Assembly: GCA_025490895.1 (NCBI GenBank)
Contig: JALPQI010001803.1
Span: 1 to 64,000, forward strand
Source of the DNA: Thaumatotibia leucotreta
Lineage: Eukaryota > Arthropoda > Insecta > Lepidoptera > Tortricidae
Length of the DNA: 64,000 bases
Direction: 5' to 3'
Below are positions 31,868 through 43,590 of the stretch, piece by piece. The translations under genes and the position numbers were made by a program. Position 1 is the stretch's first letter, and each line of letters starts with the position of its first letter. The notes under the pieces are model-generated. The model saw only the letters and a program-made list of their open reading frames with translations, had not been told where the DNA came from and did no database searches.

Positions 31868-32005
31868 GGTGCATTCAGACCAAGCGAACATTCGCTATTC
31901 TAACCTCCCACTCTACGAAATTCGATCGTCACACAAAACGTTAATTGGTTGATTTCGTAGAGCGGGTGATAGAACAGCGAATGCTCTTTTGGTCTGAATG
32001 CACCT
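31868..32005. repeat. Hairpin MITE, GGTGCATTCAGACC family, copy 1
   Basis: About 60-bp arms (GGTGCATTCAGACCAAGCGA...) with an ACACAAAACG loop. Other copies at 32479-32616, 43591-43737, 44781-44932 and 58570-58715. Confidence 0.85.
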
Positions 32006-32478
32006 CGAAGGACGGAAGTTCAGCAACGAGATTGGTCAATAGCTCAGCATCTGTGCTATTAGGTTGACGCCACCACGATGTCTAGACTGGGAGTAAGGCA
32101 AAAGGTGGAGGCGGATTGACAATGTAAACTTCCGAAGGTAGAAAATAATACGTTAATAATTAAGTTTTTAAGCAAACATGGTAATTTACATAATTAATAT
32201 GAATCAAAACAATATGTTTACCTTCATGTGTGTAAATTCACATAATTGAGCATAATACCACCATATTGGGTGCTCAATAATTCGAATTGACATGGTTAAT
32301 ATACCGTTTTAAATCATATTAACAAGATAGGTATCTTTATTAAAATTTCGATGAAATTGGATATGGAAAAGGTGACCTGTTATAAAATTATTATTTAAAA
32401 AAAAGTAACAAAAAATAGAACCGAAGGCCGATTATTACGCACACTTTGTCTCTATGTCCAGCCTCTACGCAATCTTAA

Positions 32479-32616
32479 AGGTGCGTTCAAACTAAAAGAG
32501 CATTCGCTATTCTAACCCCCTACTCTACAGAATTCAATCGCTACACAAAACTTGATTCGTTGATTTCGTAGAGTGGGGGATAGAATAGCGAATGCTCGTT
32601 TCGTCTGAATGCACAT
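32479..32616. repeat. Hairpin MITE, GGTGCATTCAGACC family, copy 2
   Basis: Same arms and loop as copy 1, 611 bp downstream of it. Confidence 0.85.
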
Positions 32617-32944
32617 TTAACGTATAACCGAATCGTGCGGGGCCAATCATATTAATATAGCCGGCTAGACATTTTTGTAAGCAAATATTATAATTTGCCA
32701 ATAATTTATTACTTTACTACAAATACTGGCAACAGCTCTTCCTGTCTTCACATAGGCTTAAGCACTGGCTTATTTACACTTAAAAAAATTCAAGGTAAGA
32801 TAGACAATTGTGATGGCTGCTAAGCATATGTTTTTTGATGAATAAACAGGCATAATTTTTTTTCTCTGTCTTGTTTCATACCACTGTCACGCTTTTAGTG
32901 GCCGTTTCGAACCTATATTTAAAAAATCCGGTGCACTTGATTTC

Positions 32945-34665
32945 TTTTTCATCATCATCATCATCATATCAGCCGAAAGACGTCCACTGCTGAACATAGG
33001 CCTCCCCCAAAGATTGCCACAATGACCGGTCCTGCGCCACCCGCATCCAGCAGACTCCTGCGACCTTCACCAGGTCATCGGTCCACCTTGTGGGGGGCCT
33101 ACCCACGCTACGCCTTCCGGTACGTGGCCGCCACTCAAGAGCCTTCCCGCCCCAACGGCCATCGGTTCTACGCGCAATGTGCCCCGCCCACTGCCACTTC
33201 AGTTTAGCGATTCGGAGAGCTATTTCGGTTACTTTGGTTCTGCTGCGGATGGTCTCATTTTTAATCCGATCACGCAGAGAGACTCCTAGCATAGCCCTCT
33301 CCATTGCCCTTTGGGTGACTTTGAGCCTTCTTATGAGGCCCATTGTAAGCGGCCACGTTTCAGTACAGTATGTCATCACTGGCAACACACACTGATTAAA
33401 GACTTTCGTCTTCAAACACTGCGGAATATTGGACGAAAATATGTGTCGTAGCTTCCCGAACGCTGCCCAACCGAGTCGGATTCGACGATTGACCTCTTTC
33501 TCGAAGTTGGACCTACCTAACTGAATAGTTTGCCCTAGGTATAGGTATATATTCGTCTACAACTTCGAGTGTAAAGTCTCCGATTATTACGGGAGTTGGT
33601 GCTACATGGGAATTCGACATGATTTTCGTCTTATCCATGTTCATCCTAAGACCAACTCGCTCGGAGGCTTTACTGAGGTCAACGAGCATAGTACTTAAGT
33701 CCTCCAAGGTCTCAGCCAAGACTACTATATCGTCAGCGAATCGAAGGTGAGTGAGGTACTCGCCGTTTATGTTGATACCCAGCCTTCTCCAGTCCAGAGT
33801 CTTAAAGACATCCTCCAGTGCAGCGGTAAACAGCTTAGGGGAGATGACATCTCCTTGCCTAACTCCCCGCTGCAGCAGAATAGGCTTCGAGCTCTGGTCT
33901 TGGAGTCGGACTGACATTGTGGCGCTCTCGTATAAACACTTCAACACCTCGATATAGCGGTAGTCGACTTGGCACCGTTGGAGAGACTGTAGTACTGCCC
34001 ATGTTTCGATCGAATCGAAGGCTTTCTCGTAGTCCACAAACGCTAAACAGAGGGGCAGGTTATATTCTTCGGTCTTCTGTATAACCTGGCGAAGCGTATG
34101 GATGTGGTCTACGGTACTAAAGCCTCTTCGGAAACCGGCTTGTTCGGGAGGCTGGAAGTCATCAAGCCTGCGTGCAAGACGATTCGTAATGACTCTTGAA
34201 AACAGCTTATAGACATGGCTCAGAAGTGAGATGGGTCGGTAGTTCTTCAATAAAGCGTTGTCACCTTTTTTGAAGAACAGTACCACCACACCTCTGTTCC
34301 ATGCCTTTGGCGTTCTCCCTTCCAGTAAGACGGAATTGAACAACTTCTGAAGGGCCGTAAGGATCGGTTTACCACCCGCCTTCAGAAGCTCAGCTGTAAT
34401 TCCGTCCTCCCCAGGCGCCGTGTTATTATTGAGCTGTTCAAGAGCCATTCTAATCTCGCACAGGCTGATGTCCGGGATATCTTCTGTATAGTGTCGGGTC
34501 AGTCTAGCTCTGAGGTCTTCCGCTAGATCAACTTCGGGTCTGCTAGTTGACGTGTACAGCTGTCCATAAAAACCCTCTATCTCACTCAGCAGCTCAGATC
34601 TGGATGTGACGATTCTACCATCCTCAGTCTTTAATTTGGCGAGGAAAATCGATTTCTTTTTAACC
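32945..34665 (-). mobile_element. RTE-type LINE, 5'-truncated and frameshifted
   Basis: Minus-strand copy ending in the (ATG)n tail at 32945-32970, typical of RTE. It retains RT and the C-terminus but lacks the endonuclease. At its 5' end it abuts the ACCGACTTC-type repeat at about 34660. Short fragments of the same family lie at 1711, 2912, 42507 and 58413. Confidence 0.85.
32969..33544 (-). pseudogene. RTE ORF C-terminal part in the shifted frame
   Basis: Continues the RT protein after the frameshift: thumb and C-terminal region with FNQCVLPVMTYCTETWPLT, AMLGVSLRDRIKNETIR, KLKWQWAGHIARR and a final LGEAYVQQWTSF motif that defines this family. It stops just before the ATG-repeat tail. Confidence 0.85.
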
Positions 34666-34673
34666 GACTTCAA
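33513..34673 (-). pseudogene. RTE reverse transcriptase domain (first part, frame broken at its end)
   Basis: RT motifs are all present: APGEDGITAELLK, NYRPISLLSHVYK, FVDYEKAFDSI (catalytic Asp), GVRQGDVISPKLF and the FADDIV active site. After EVVDEYI the frame is lost through a 4-base slip in a TATACCTATACC stretch (about 33537-33550). The first ~15 residues come from the junction with the flanking repeat. The APE endonuclease that should precede the RT is missing, so this copy cannot move on its own. Confidence 0.85.
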
Positions 34674-35570
34674 AAAGGAGGAAGTTTACAATTCGTCGAA
34701 ATCTTTTTTTTTTTATGTATGTTCCCCGATTACTCGAAGACGCGTTGACCGATTTGAAAAATTCTTTTTTTGTTTGAAAGGGTATATCTTCTAGTTGGTC
34801 CCATTGTCACCGAATCCAGATCTGATGATGGGATCCTGGAGAAATCGAGGGAACTCTTCAAATGTTGTAGGCACACATGACATTTTTCATTTATTTTCGA
34901 AGACTAAACAAGTATTTGCGTCTAGTCATGAACCTTTTAAGTTGGTGATCTGATGATGGAAGGTACAACTCCTTAGCAATTAGGAGTTGGGGGATAATTC
35001 TTTAAGTATAACATTTTTCGTGAATTTTGGAAGCTATTTGAGTATTTGCCTTTAGGTGGTCATCCTTAAATGTTGGTGAGCTGATGATGAAAGGTACAAC
35101 TCCTTAGAGATTAGGAGTTGGGGGACAATTCTTTAAAAATAACATATTTCATGTATTTTGGAAGCTATTCGAGTATTTGCGTTTAGGTGGTCATCCTTTC
35201 ATGTCGGTGTGCTGATGATGGAAGGTACAACTCCTTAGAGATTAGGAGTTGGGGGATAATTCTTTAAATATAACATAGTTCATGTATTTTGGAAGCTATT
35301 TGAGTATTTGCCTTTAGGTGGTCATAGTCTCATGTTGGTGAGCGCATGACGAAAGGTATAACTCCTTAACGATTAGGAGTTGGAGGATAATTCTTTGAAT
35401 ATAACAACTGTCATACATTTTCGAGATCTATTCAAGTGTTTGCTTAGTAGTTATGACATGTTGGTTAGCGGTTAGGGATTCTTTAAATAATATAGGTATT
35501 CTAAGGCTGTTATCTATAATCTTTGAAATTATTCATACCTGCTGATGATATAATGTATATCTCCTTGATA
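34660..35570. repeat. ACCGACTTC-type dispersed repeat with a 131-bp tandem array
   Basis: Starts AACCGACTTCAAAAAGGAGG, a motif also at 37890-37925 and (diverged) 38048. From about 34925 to 35565 a 131-bp unit (TGATGATGGAAGGTACAACTC ... GGTGGTCAT) is repeated about five times with growing divergence; unit starts at 34951, 35082, 35213 and 35344. Confidence 0.8.
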
Positions 35571-35794
35571 ATGGGATAATTCTTTGAAAATCTAAGTTAT
35601 CCAGTTCAGGTTTTCTGGCCTATTACAGTGCAGTACATTCTAATTATAAGTATTTAATGCGTATTAAATAACGATTTTACACTACTAAAAAGCAAAAAAT
35701 AAAATATTTTAAAATAAAAATAAAACAGCCTTCAAAAATTCGCCCGAACTAAAAGGTAAAAAATAATTTTAGTTCCTACTTCTTAGGATTTTCT

Positions 35795-36162
35795 ACCCAA
35801 ACCTTTAAACCTTTTACCCTATTCATTGAAATAAAATCTTATGGCTAGGTATCCTACAGATTTCTAAGAAGTCGGTGCCAAGCCAAATATGTTCACTTCG
35901 CGAGTATATGACTGTATTTGATAGAGCTTTGTAACTTACTGTCACTCCGGTTATGCTTTCATCAAAATGACTGAGGCAGATCATTCTGTTGATATAAACA
36001 TAATCGGAGTGACAGTAAGTTACAAAGCTCTATCTAATAACTATAATTATACCTACCTATGAACGTATTTGGCTTGGCACCGACTTCTTAGAAATCTGTA
36101 GGATACCTAGCCATAATATTTTATTTCAATGAATAGGGTAAAAGGTTTAAAGGTTTGGGTAG
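35795..36162. repeat. Foldback element, 368 bp
   Basis: Arms of ~150 bp (CTACCCAAACCTTTAAACCT / complement) with a second inner inverted pair around CTTTGTAACTTACTGTCACT. Small loop, no coding sequence. Confidence 0.85.
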
Positions 36163-36334
36163 ATATGCATAATTCATTACACCGCTCCTCGCTTATGTAC
36201 TGACAGGCCTAGCCATTATACTCTATTTATACGCCATATGCAAATAAGGAGAAAATGGAATGCTAATCGGTCGTCATGATGAAGTGGTTATTGGACAGCG
36301 GTTGCCATCGAATGATCCATTTAGTTGGAATCAC

Positions 36335-36564
36335 ATAAATAAATAAATAAACAAATATCTTGGGACATGTTACACAAATTGTAGTCCCACGGTAAGCTCA
36401 ATTAAGGCTTGTGATGTGGCTACCAAGCGACGATATACATATATAATAGATACACATAGATACTTAAATACATAGGATAGCCACGACCAAGAAACAAATT
36501 ATTCGAACCCGGAACCTCCAGCTTTGTAGGCAGGGTCACTACCAACTAGGATACAGAGGCTGAC
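36335..36564 (-). mobile_element. tRNA-derived SINE, inverted copy
   Basis: Same family as 29328-29590 in the opposite orientation. The B box complement is at about 36502-36512 and the A box complement at 36542-36553; the AATAAATAAATAAA tail is at the left. Confidence 0.8.
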
Positions 36565-36589
36565 GAACATAGCTTCGGAAAAAGGGATT

Positions 36590-37020
36590 GAAGTGTCACA
36601 GTGTCCTTTGATTTTTTGATTGATGATGGGCAGCAGCGTCAGCTTGGCCAGCGTGGCGATAATGAGCATTTACCTCCTAATGCCGTGTGGTGACGGCAAT
36701 AAGAATACATTTGTCACCACCCCAACTCCTCCTGCGGGTGTCGTAAGAGTCCACTAAGGGATTGAAGTGTCACTGGCCATTATTTGATAAAAGATTGATG
36801 ATGGGCAGCAGCGTCATCATAGTGGACACATTACTGCGATCGCCAATTCGCTTGCCCAGCGTGGCGATTATGGGTATTTACCTCCTAATGCATTAACAAT
36901 ACGCATAGTTAATAGGAGAGGTCTACGTCCAGCAGTGGACTATCATAGGATGATGATGATGACCTCCTAATGCGTCTAGTTAATAGGGGAGGCTACGTCC
37001 AACAGTGGATTTAATGTAAG
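36590..37020 (+). repeat. Tandem partial copies of a GATGAT-tailed dispersed repeat
   Basis: Two head-to-tail partial copies share GATGATGGGCAGCAGCGTCA, GTGGCGATTATGGGTATTTA and the 3' motif CTACGTCCAGCAGTGGACTA before GATGATGATG. Other copies at 43742-44012 (minus), 44548-44692, 48176-48352, 54006-54066 and the window end. The tail style resembles RTE-dependent elements. Confidence 0.7.
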
Positions 37021-38725
37021 TCTCATGCCTCGCAGGTCCAGTGCATCCGGCATGTTCTGCGAAGCTCGCACGGGGGATTTCCAGCAATCATGCGAAAAAA
37101 AAATGTGTCCTTGCTTGGTCGAGTCAGGAGCAGTTCCAACGGCATTCTTAAAGCCATTGTGGACAGATTTGATAGCCTACTTTTGAAAATACTGGGTTGG
37201 ATTAATCAGGTGTCCCACTCAGCATTCCTGACTATTGACTATTCCTGACTATTCTGTTTTGTTTTATTTCTGACTTTCATGGTTTCTGTAGACAAACCCT
37301 AGTAAGTTAAGTACTAATCTAGAATTATGAGTTTTTCTAATTATTTAAGGTGTAATCAAATTAGTCATGGATATTTTAAGGGTCGTTAATTAAAATCAAA
37401 ACAATTAACTTTAACTAAAAATAAATCATACTTTTTTGTTGTTTTCATTTACCGAACAAAAAATAATATTCTCATTTATTTTCTAAATAATCACCCCTAT
37501 GTAATTACCTGTCAAGATGTTTAACACTGTTTTCATAAATGTCATTATGATTCGGCGGGAAAACTGTAGGTTATGAAATGAAAGGCCTCCACAAATTATG
37601 ACTAAAGAGGTCTCATTTAATTATCTTATTAACAGGGTGTTTTAGCGTAGCAAATTTGTTTCCTAGTTTTCTCCAAAAAAAACAACAAAACCTATAATGT
37701 TTCATACATAAATATAGTCCAGGAGCGGAGTACTATCGACTGTAAAAATATCCGTGACCAATTTGATTACACCTTTTATAAATTGTTACTATCAAATATC
37801 GTATCGAATACCTATTCAACTCTGAAATAAAGAAATATTATGATTATTTATTATTATACGACTCTGAGGTCCATCGTTTCGTGTAATTTTCAACCGACTT
37901 CAAAAAAAGGAGGAGATTCTCATTTCGACTATGTTTTTTTTCACAGATTGGTCCCATTTCAATAAGCCTTAAATTTACATTAGGCATGTGTACGGCAAAC
38001 TGACGAATAACTCGATACCACGTAAACCGATTTTGATAATTCTTTTTTTACCGACTTCAGAATAAACAGAGATGGTCCTGTTGGCACCAAGTCGGGTTCT
38101 GATGATGGAATCTCGGAGAAGTAAGTTGAAGTCTTTTTTTTTAAGTTTTAAATTTGGTTATTATTTTCGATAGCCCTTAGCGTCCAAAACGTCAAATGTT
38201 CCAAGTTGTATCCTACAAACTATATAAATATGAATGAAGATAAACCATAGACAATCAATGTTGTTTGCTTACGATAAAACGCGGCTCACAATAACAAGCA
38301 GAACCAGTAAGTAGGTACCCATCAGTTCTGCCAATACCTTTACTTCAAATGCTCCGTTTCTCCAAGCAATTTGAAACTGACATCTTTACCTACGCTTAAC
38401 CTTATGGGGGTCAAAGAAAAGCAAAGTTACAACATTATACGCCAAGCAAGCACTTTCATCGCGTGTAATGCCTGTGCCCACTAAATCTCAGCTCAATTTG
38501 TCGTTACACGATGTAGGTTCTACTATGTAGTAAATCTAGTAAGTTTTCGATACGTTCGGATACCTACTGCGCAAAGGCTGCAACTTTTTTGCGTGTTTGT
38601 TTCGTCTTTATTCTTAATTCAGGCAATATACATATATGTATACATGGGAAATTTAGATTGTTGTGGCAGTAACACGGCTTACATAATATATACCATTTCT
38701 TATATTATTAAGAATATCTTATTTT
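37021..38725. other. Intergenic with ACCGACTTC-type repeat fragments
   Basis: 37890-38120 holds two fragments of the repeat at 34660 (CAACCGACTTCAAAAAAAGG; TTGGCACCAAGTCGGGTTCT). The rest is AT-rich with no recognisable coding sequence. Confidence 0.45.
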
Positions 38726-39018
38726 ATTATGATTTATCATCTTACGGCCTTATTCATAAAAAGTTACGCGCCCGCTGATGGGTCGTTGTTGACCGGATGG
38801 CTAAAAACGTTATTCATAAACGTTCAATAGCGCTATTCAGCCGCTCAAACCTACTATAAATCCCCCGAAAGTTATAGAGCCGAGGACCCTTCTATAACGG
38901 TCTTATAACTTCTTATTTAACAAGATGGCTGCCAAAATTTTGATCAGCTGATTTTTGACAGGTGCATAACCATGCGTTTAAAGTAGGCAGAAGAGAAAAG
39001 TTAAAGGTATGAAAGTCT

Positions 39019-39142
39019 GGGTCGCGTTTTATAAAGTTACAATTTACAATTTCGCTGTTTGCCTCTCTTTCTAGCCAATATGTGCGAGCGTTAGAGAGGC
39101 AAACAGCGAAATTGTAAATTGTAACTTTATAAAACGCGACCC
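39019..39142. repeat. Hairpin MITE, GGGTCGCGTTTTATAAAG family, copy 2
   Basis: Near-perfect ~53-bp arms. Inserted into the left half of the Harbinger element, so younger than it. Confidence 0.88.
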
Positions 39143-39412
39143 TGATTTGGTGTATAGTTTTTTATATCGTCTATTCATCTGATTATTATTAAATATGTAT
39201 CCAGAGATACTTAATTATATTTAGATAGGTATTTAAAATAAATATCCGATGATTTATTGTAAGTAGTTACGCAGTTTCGATTTTCTCTGCATGCAACATT
39301 ACACGAATCAGAAATGGTGGGAAAACTAATCTCCAACTTTTTTAATTTAAAATTTTGTTGATAGTTTTTCAACCATTTCAACTTCAACGTCAATACGCAG
39401 TGAGACTCCATC

Positions 39413-39730
39413 ATGCAGGCCTTAAACGCTATTGATGCCATAAATAATTTGTGTAATCCGCCGCGGCGTCCAAAAATATATAACATAAGGGCAGATCCCA
39501 TTGAGGATCTGCCCGATGTTGAATTTAGGCGGCGATACCGCTTTAATAAGGCGACTGTTTTGTATATAGTAGAGTTGGTGAAAGAAGACCTGAAGAAAGA
39601 TCGCAGAGGAGCTGGCCTCACACCAGAACTTCAGGTTCTAACTGCAATTAGGTGTTGGGGTCGCAAGGAAGTAAATATTTATTTATTACTTACCCGTACT
39701 ACTAACTGCCCATACCTAGGTACTAACTAG
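39413..39730 (+). pseudogene. Harbinger transposase, N-terminal exon only
   Basis: The frame starts at ATG 39413; residues 28-85 (ADPIEDLPDVEFRRRYRFNK, then TVLYIVELVKEDL and GAGLTPELQVLTAIRCWGRK) match the N-terminal part of HARBI1-type nucleases. After WGRKE a GTAAAT splice donor follows (about 39671), and the remaining codons to the stop look intronic. The catalytic DDE domain and the Myb-like partner are absent, so the element is not autonomous. Confidence 0.8.
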
Positions 39731-40204
39731 CCATACAACTATGTTTCGTTATCTGACCGTCATCGCAAGTACCTAATCATAAAGCTAACTGTTTTGATTA
39801 GTTACCTAGGTAAAAGAATGAAACTAAAATATATATTTTAGTTTTTTAAGAGGTCAGGCAAATAATATAATTATTTGAGATAAAAGTAAGTAACAAGGAA
39901 TTAGGAAATATTTGCGAATTCCCGCCAGACAGCTGTCAAACTTTTTTTTAATTTGCGGTGAGACCACATTTTTGTCTATGATTTTGTCAAGGCGCCAACA
40001 TAACGCGTCTAATCCGTTCAACAGCGGCTCAACAGTTATCGGAGAGATATTGAGCGTTTATGAATAACACTTCTTATAAACCGTTCAACAAGACTTATCG
40101 GCTCGATAACTATTGGGCCCTTCAAACCTTCAACAAGGAATTTTTATGAATAAGGCCGTTATAATTTATGTATCATTTTGTTCTATTTCTACCATTCCAT
40201 TTAC

Positions 40205-40680
40205 AGTCGTGGCCAGATAATTAGGAACAAGATTTTTTTCCTCATACAACTGCCTGCAAACAGGGCTTTGCAAATTTTATAATAATTTAAAAAATATTTG
40301 ACCATTTTTCTTTATTAATATCACAACTTATCCATGATTAAATAAGGTTTACTGGGACGTATTGCAAAGTTCTAAAAAATACCTAACTAGAAAAATATGG
40401 ATGACGCCATAGACACTTCAACTTAATTAGGAACGATTTCATACATTTTGTTCTTAATTAGGTTGAAGTGTTTATGGGGTCATCCATATTTTTCAAGATA
40501 GGTATTTTATGGAACTTTGCAATACGTTCCAGTATACCTTATTTAATCATAGATAAGTTGTGATATTAATAAAGAAAAATGGTCAATTATTTCTTAAATT
40601 ATTATCACATTTGCAAAGCCCTGTTTGCAGGCAGTTGTATGGGAAAAAAAATCTTGTTCCTAATTATCTGGCCACGACTG
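40205..40680. repeat. Tc1/mariner-type foldback MITE, 476 bp
   Basis: Begins CAGTCGTGGCCAGATAATTA and ends with its complement; arms ~210 bp; TA at both flanks (40203-40204, 40681-40682). The CAGTCGTGGCC-type end and TA duplication fit Tc1/mariner. No transposase. Confidence 0.88.
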
Positions 40681-40980
40681 TACCTACTCCTCAAATCACC
40701 TTATTGTGACGTCAATCCCACAACAATCCAGGGTTTAATGGTAATTTAAATTGACAGTTTCAGTCAAAACACATCCAGGGTTCAATGGTAATTTAAATTG
40801 ACAGTTTCAGTCAAAACACATAGGTCTATGTGTTTTGACTGAAACTGTCAATTTAAATTACCATTAAACCCTGGATTGTTGTGGGATTGACGTCACAATA
40901 AGGTGATTTGAGGAGTAGGTAAATGGAATGGTAGAAATAGAACAAAATGATACATAAATTATAAGATGATAAATCATAAT

Positions 40981-42340
40981 TAATTCTAAACTTCTTTCGG
41001 TACGTGTTCGCCATTCGAGAACCTTTTGGTCCCAATGATCATCGGTCCTACGTGTAACGTGCCTTGCCCACCCTTCAAAACCCTTTAGAATGCGTGAATG
41101 TCTGCTGTTCTGCTTTTTTCATTTGTTATTTTACCGGCAAGTGTGAGGCGATTGCAATTTTACATAGTTAAGGGCTTTTAATGGAAACAAAATTTAACGT
41201 CATAATTTTTGTTACGTTTTGATTAACTTTGTGCAACAACTTTTGGCAGTGGAAAAGGCGACAAATTCAACTTTTCTACGACCGATCAACAATACGCGCC
41301 TACATTTTTTAAATATGACGCTTTTTTCTACTGCCATCATCTGCTGTTGTTGGACAGAATACACACATATAGTTTCCGATTTCTAAGAATAAACTTTTGA
41401 CAGTTATACCTAGATTAATCCTTATTAATATGAGGGTAGAACTCACCATTTTTCCGATAGTCTTATCTTTATATATATAGCTCATTTCTAAACTGGCAAT
41501 AGTTCATTCTTAGAAATCGGCAACTATACCTATAATTAGTATGGCTAACTTTCGTAAAACAATTGGCTATGCAAAGTTTTTTGAAGGTATTCATACCTAG
41601 TTCAAGAAAATGCGCCTTTTTTATTTTTATGACCCATAATTTGCTAAAAATCATTTTTTAATTGCGATTGCGGGCGAAAGCATTAGTCTCTGTTCATCCA
41701 TAAAACTGCACAAATGTCACTTCACTCACTTTAAAAAATTATTTTAAACAGATTATAGGACATAAAAATAAAAGAGCTGCATTTTCTTGCACCTTAAGAC
41801 GACGGCTATCAGGGAAAACTATAATATTCATACCTTCAGAAAACTATAGGTACATAGCCAATTTGACGCGATCGTGATTTTTGTTTTGAATAAGGCATAT
41901 GTACATATGTAGGTAAGTGTACATTTTTGCAATAGTAAGACCCTTGTAAGATTTGTATGTTGTCCCTTGAATCCGAAGGGTTTTTAAGATCTCACGTGTA
42001 TCCGAACGCTGCACAGACCGGTAGCCGCTTTCCTAGCTTTCCAACCGTCCACTATAAATAATAACGTTCACACGAGGTATTTAAATAAATACGTATCAAC
42101 TTTCCCGCCTGCCAGTGTGTGGATGCCCGATAATTACAACGAGTGACATTCGATGTCCCTTTTCACATACAGATACCTTCCGATATGTTGGAGCGACCAC
42201 GGTGTTCAAATATATCTGAACGTGTATTTTATTTATTTAAACTTTATTGCACAAAAGAAAATCTTAAAGTACAAAAGGCGAACTTAATGCCAAGGGCATT
42301 CTTGACCAGTCAACCTTATACTCTGTGTACTCTAAAGATC
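40981..42340. other. Intergenic; one small TIR MITE
   Basis: 41369-41525 has ~33-bp inverted ends (CCGATTTCTAAGAAT / complement). The rest shows no coding sequence. Confidence 0.5.
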
Positions 42341-43583
42341 TCTGCCCACTAGACCGTACCATACCATGACCTTAGTTTGAACCAGGGATCGTATACCGGT
42401 TTTTTCTCCATACAAAAGAAAGGTTCGTATTCCGTTCTTTTTCGTTCTTCGGTTTATTTTTTTTGTTGATGGTGTAATTAAAAAATATGATGTTTATCAT
42501 GATCATCATGTCAGCCGAAAGACGTCCACTGCTGAACATAGGCCTCCCCCAAAGATTGCCACAATGACCGGTCCTGTGCCACCCGCATCCAGCAATGATG
42601 TTTATAGCTACTTAAAATGTTGAATACTACATAAAGAGTGTAAAACATTTTAAAATATCGAGCTATTTCGAGGTTTTTCTAAAACACCGGTTCCGATCCC
42701 TGGTTTGAACTTATCAGACAAAAAACTGTTAAGTATTTGTAAGGAAAAGTATGAGACGGTGTTGGCCGGCGCCGGAACGTCCTAGTGGGCAAGGGTTCCC
42801 TCTATCTGGCATAATTTATTTTGTCCGAAACGCTTAGGACATAACAGACTTGGCATAATCTATTTTGGCATAATCTTAATGAGGCAGAAACATCACTTGG
42901 CATAAATAACAATATTTCGAACATTATTTGGCCCGAAACTATCTTGGCATATTATTATTTACGCCGAATGTTATAAGACAGAAATTAGATTTTTTTTGCA
43001 TATTTTTTATTTGGCATATACCTAGCCACATGTTCGAAACTTACCTTGCATTTTTCGTCAGGCAGAATTTGTTGTGAGGGTGAAAATTTCTGCGTGAGCG
43101 AGCGAAGCGAGCGAACAAAACCTTCCGGGGCAGATCCGACACGGATAGGTTAGGTTAGAAGACTAAGGCGGGAGCTTTGCTCCCGCCTTAGTCTTCGAGG
43201 TTATTTTTTTTTTAACAACCTAGAAAGTACTCCGCTCAGAAGTGTATGCTAAAACAAACTATGCCGATACTTTTTATGCACATCCAGATTATGCCTCATT
43301 ATTAATAGGAGCATCAAAATTATGCACATATAATATTCGGACAATTCAAAATCTGCCATAACGAACTATGCCAAACTTGAGTATGCCACAACAGTTTCTG
43401 CACAAAGCCCATTATGACTACATACATTATGCCATATAGAATTATTCATAAAAAAATTATGCCACAACAGGGTGAACCAGTGGGCAATAGTCTCATACTT
43501 TTCAATACAAAGAATAGTTTTTTGTCTCATACGGTCATGGTATGGTACGGTACGGTATGGTTTGGTACGGTCTAGTGGGCAGA
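42341..43583. repeat. Foldback element with mirrored GGCATAAT motif clusters
   Basis: Ends TCTGCCCACTAGACCGTACC / complement; a second inverted pair (AAGTATGAGAC at 42748 / GTCTCATACTT at 43490). The left interior repeats GGCATAAT and GGCAGAAA every ~20-30 bp; the right interior carries the complements ATTATGCC and TTCTGC. At the centre is a perfect hairpin (AAGACTAAGGCGGGAGC with its complement, 43160-43196). An RTE fragment is inserted at 42507-42596. Confidence 0.75.
42507..42596 (-). mobile_element. Truncated RTE 3' tail
   Basis: The last ~90 bp of the RTE family (GACGTCCACTGCTGAACATA on the plus strand), inserted in the foldback element. Confidence 0.75.
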
Positions 43584-43590
43584 AACTTTG

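Larger units (their letters stand above)
38745..40158. mobile_element. PIF/Harbinger deletion derivative
   Basis: 1414 bp with 18-bp TIRs CGGCCTTATTCATAAAAA / complement and a TTA target duplication (38742-38744, 40159-40161), both hallmarks of PIF/Harbinger. It retains only the first transposase exon and itself contains a GGGTCGCG-family MITE (39019-39142). Confidence 0.88.
38726..40980. repeat. Palindromic element carrying two nested transposons in its left arm
   Basis: The right arm (about 40830-40980) is continuous. The left arm is the same sequence in three pieces: 38726-38744, 40159-40204 and 40681-40778, split by the Harbinger derivative and the Tc1-type MITE. Arms of ~150 bp begin ATTATGATTTATCATCTTA. 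A direct repeat of the inner arm end lies in the loop (40779-40822). Confidence 0.85.
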
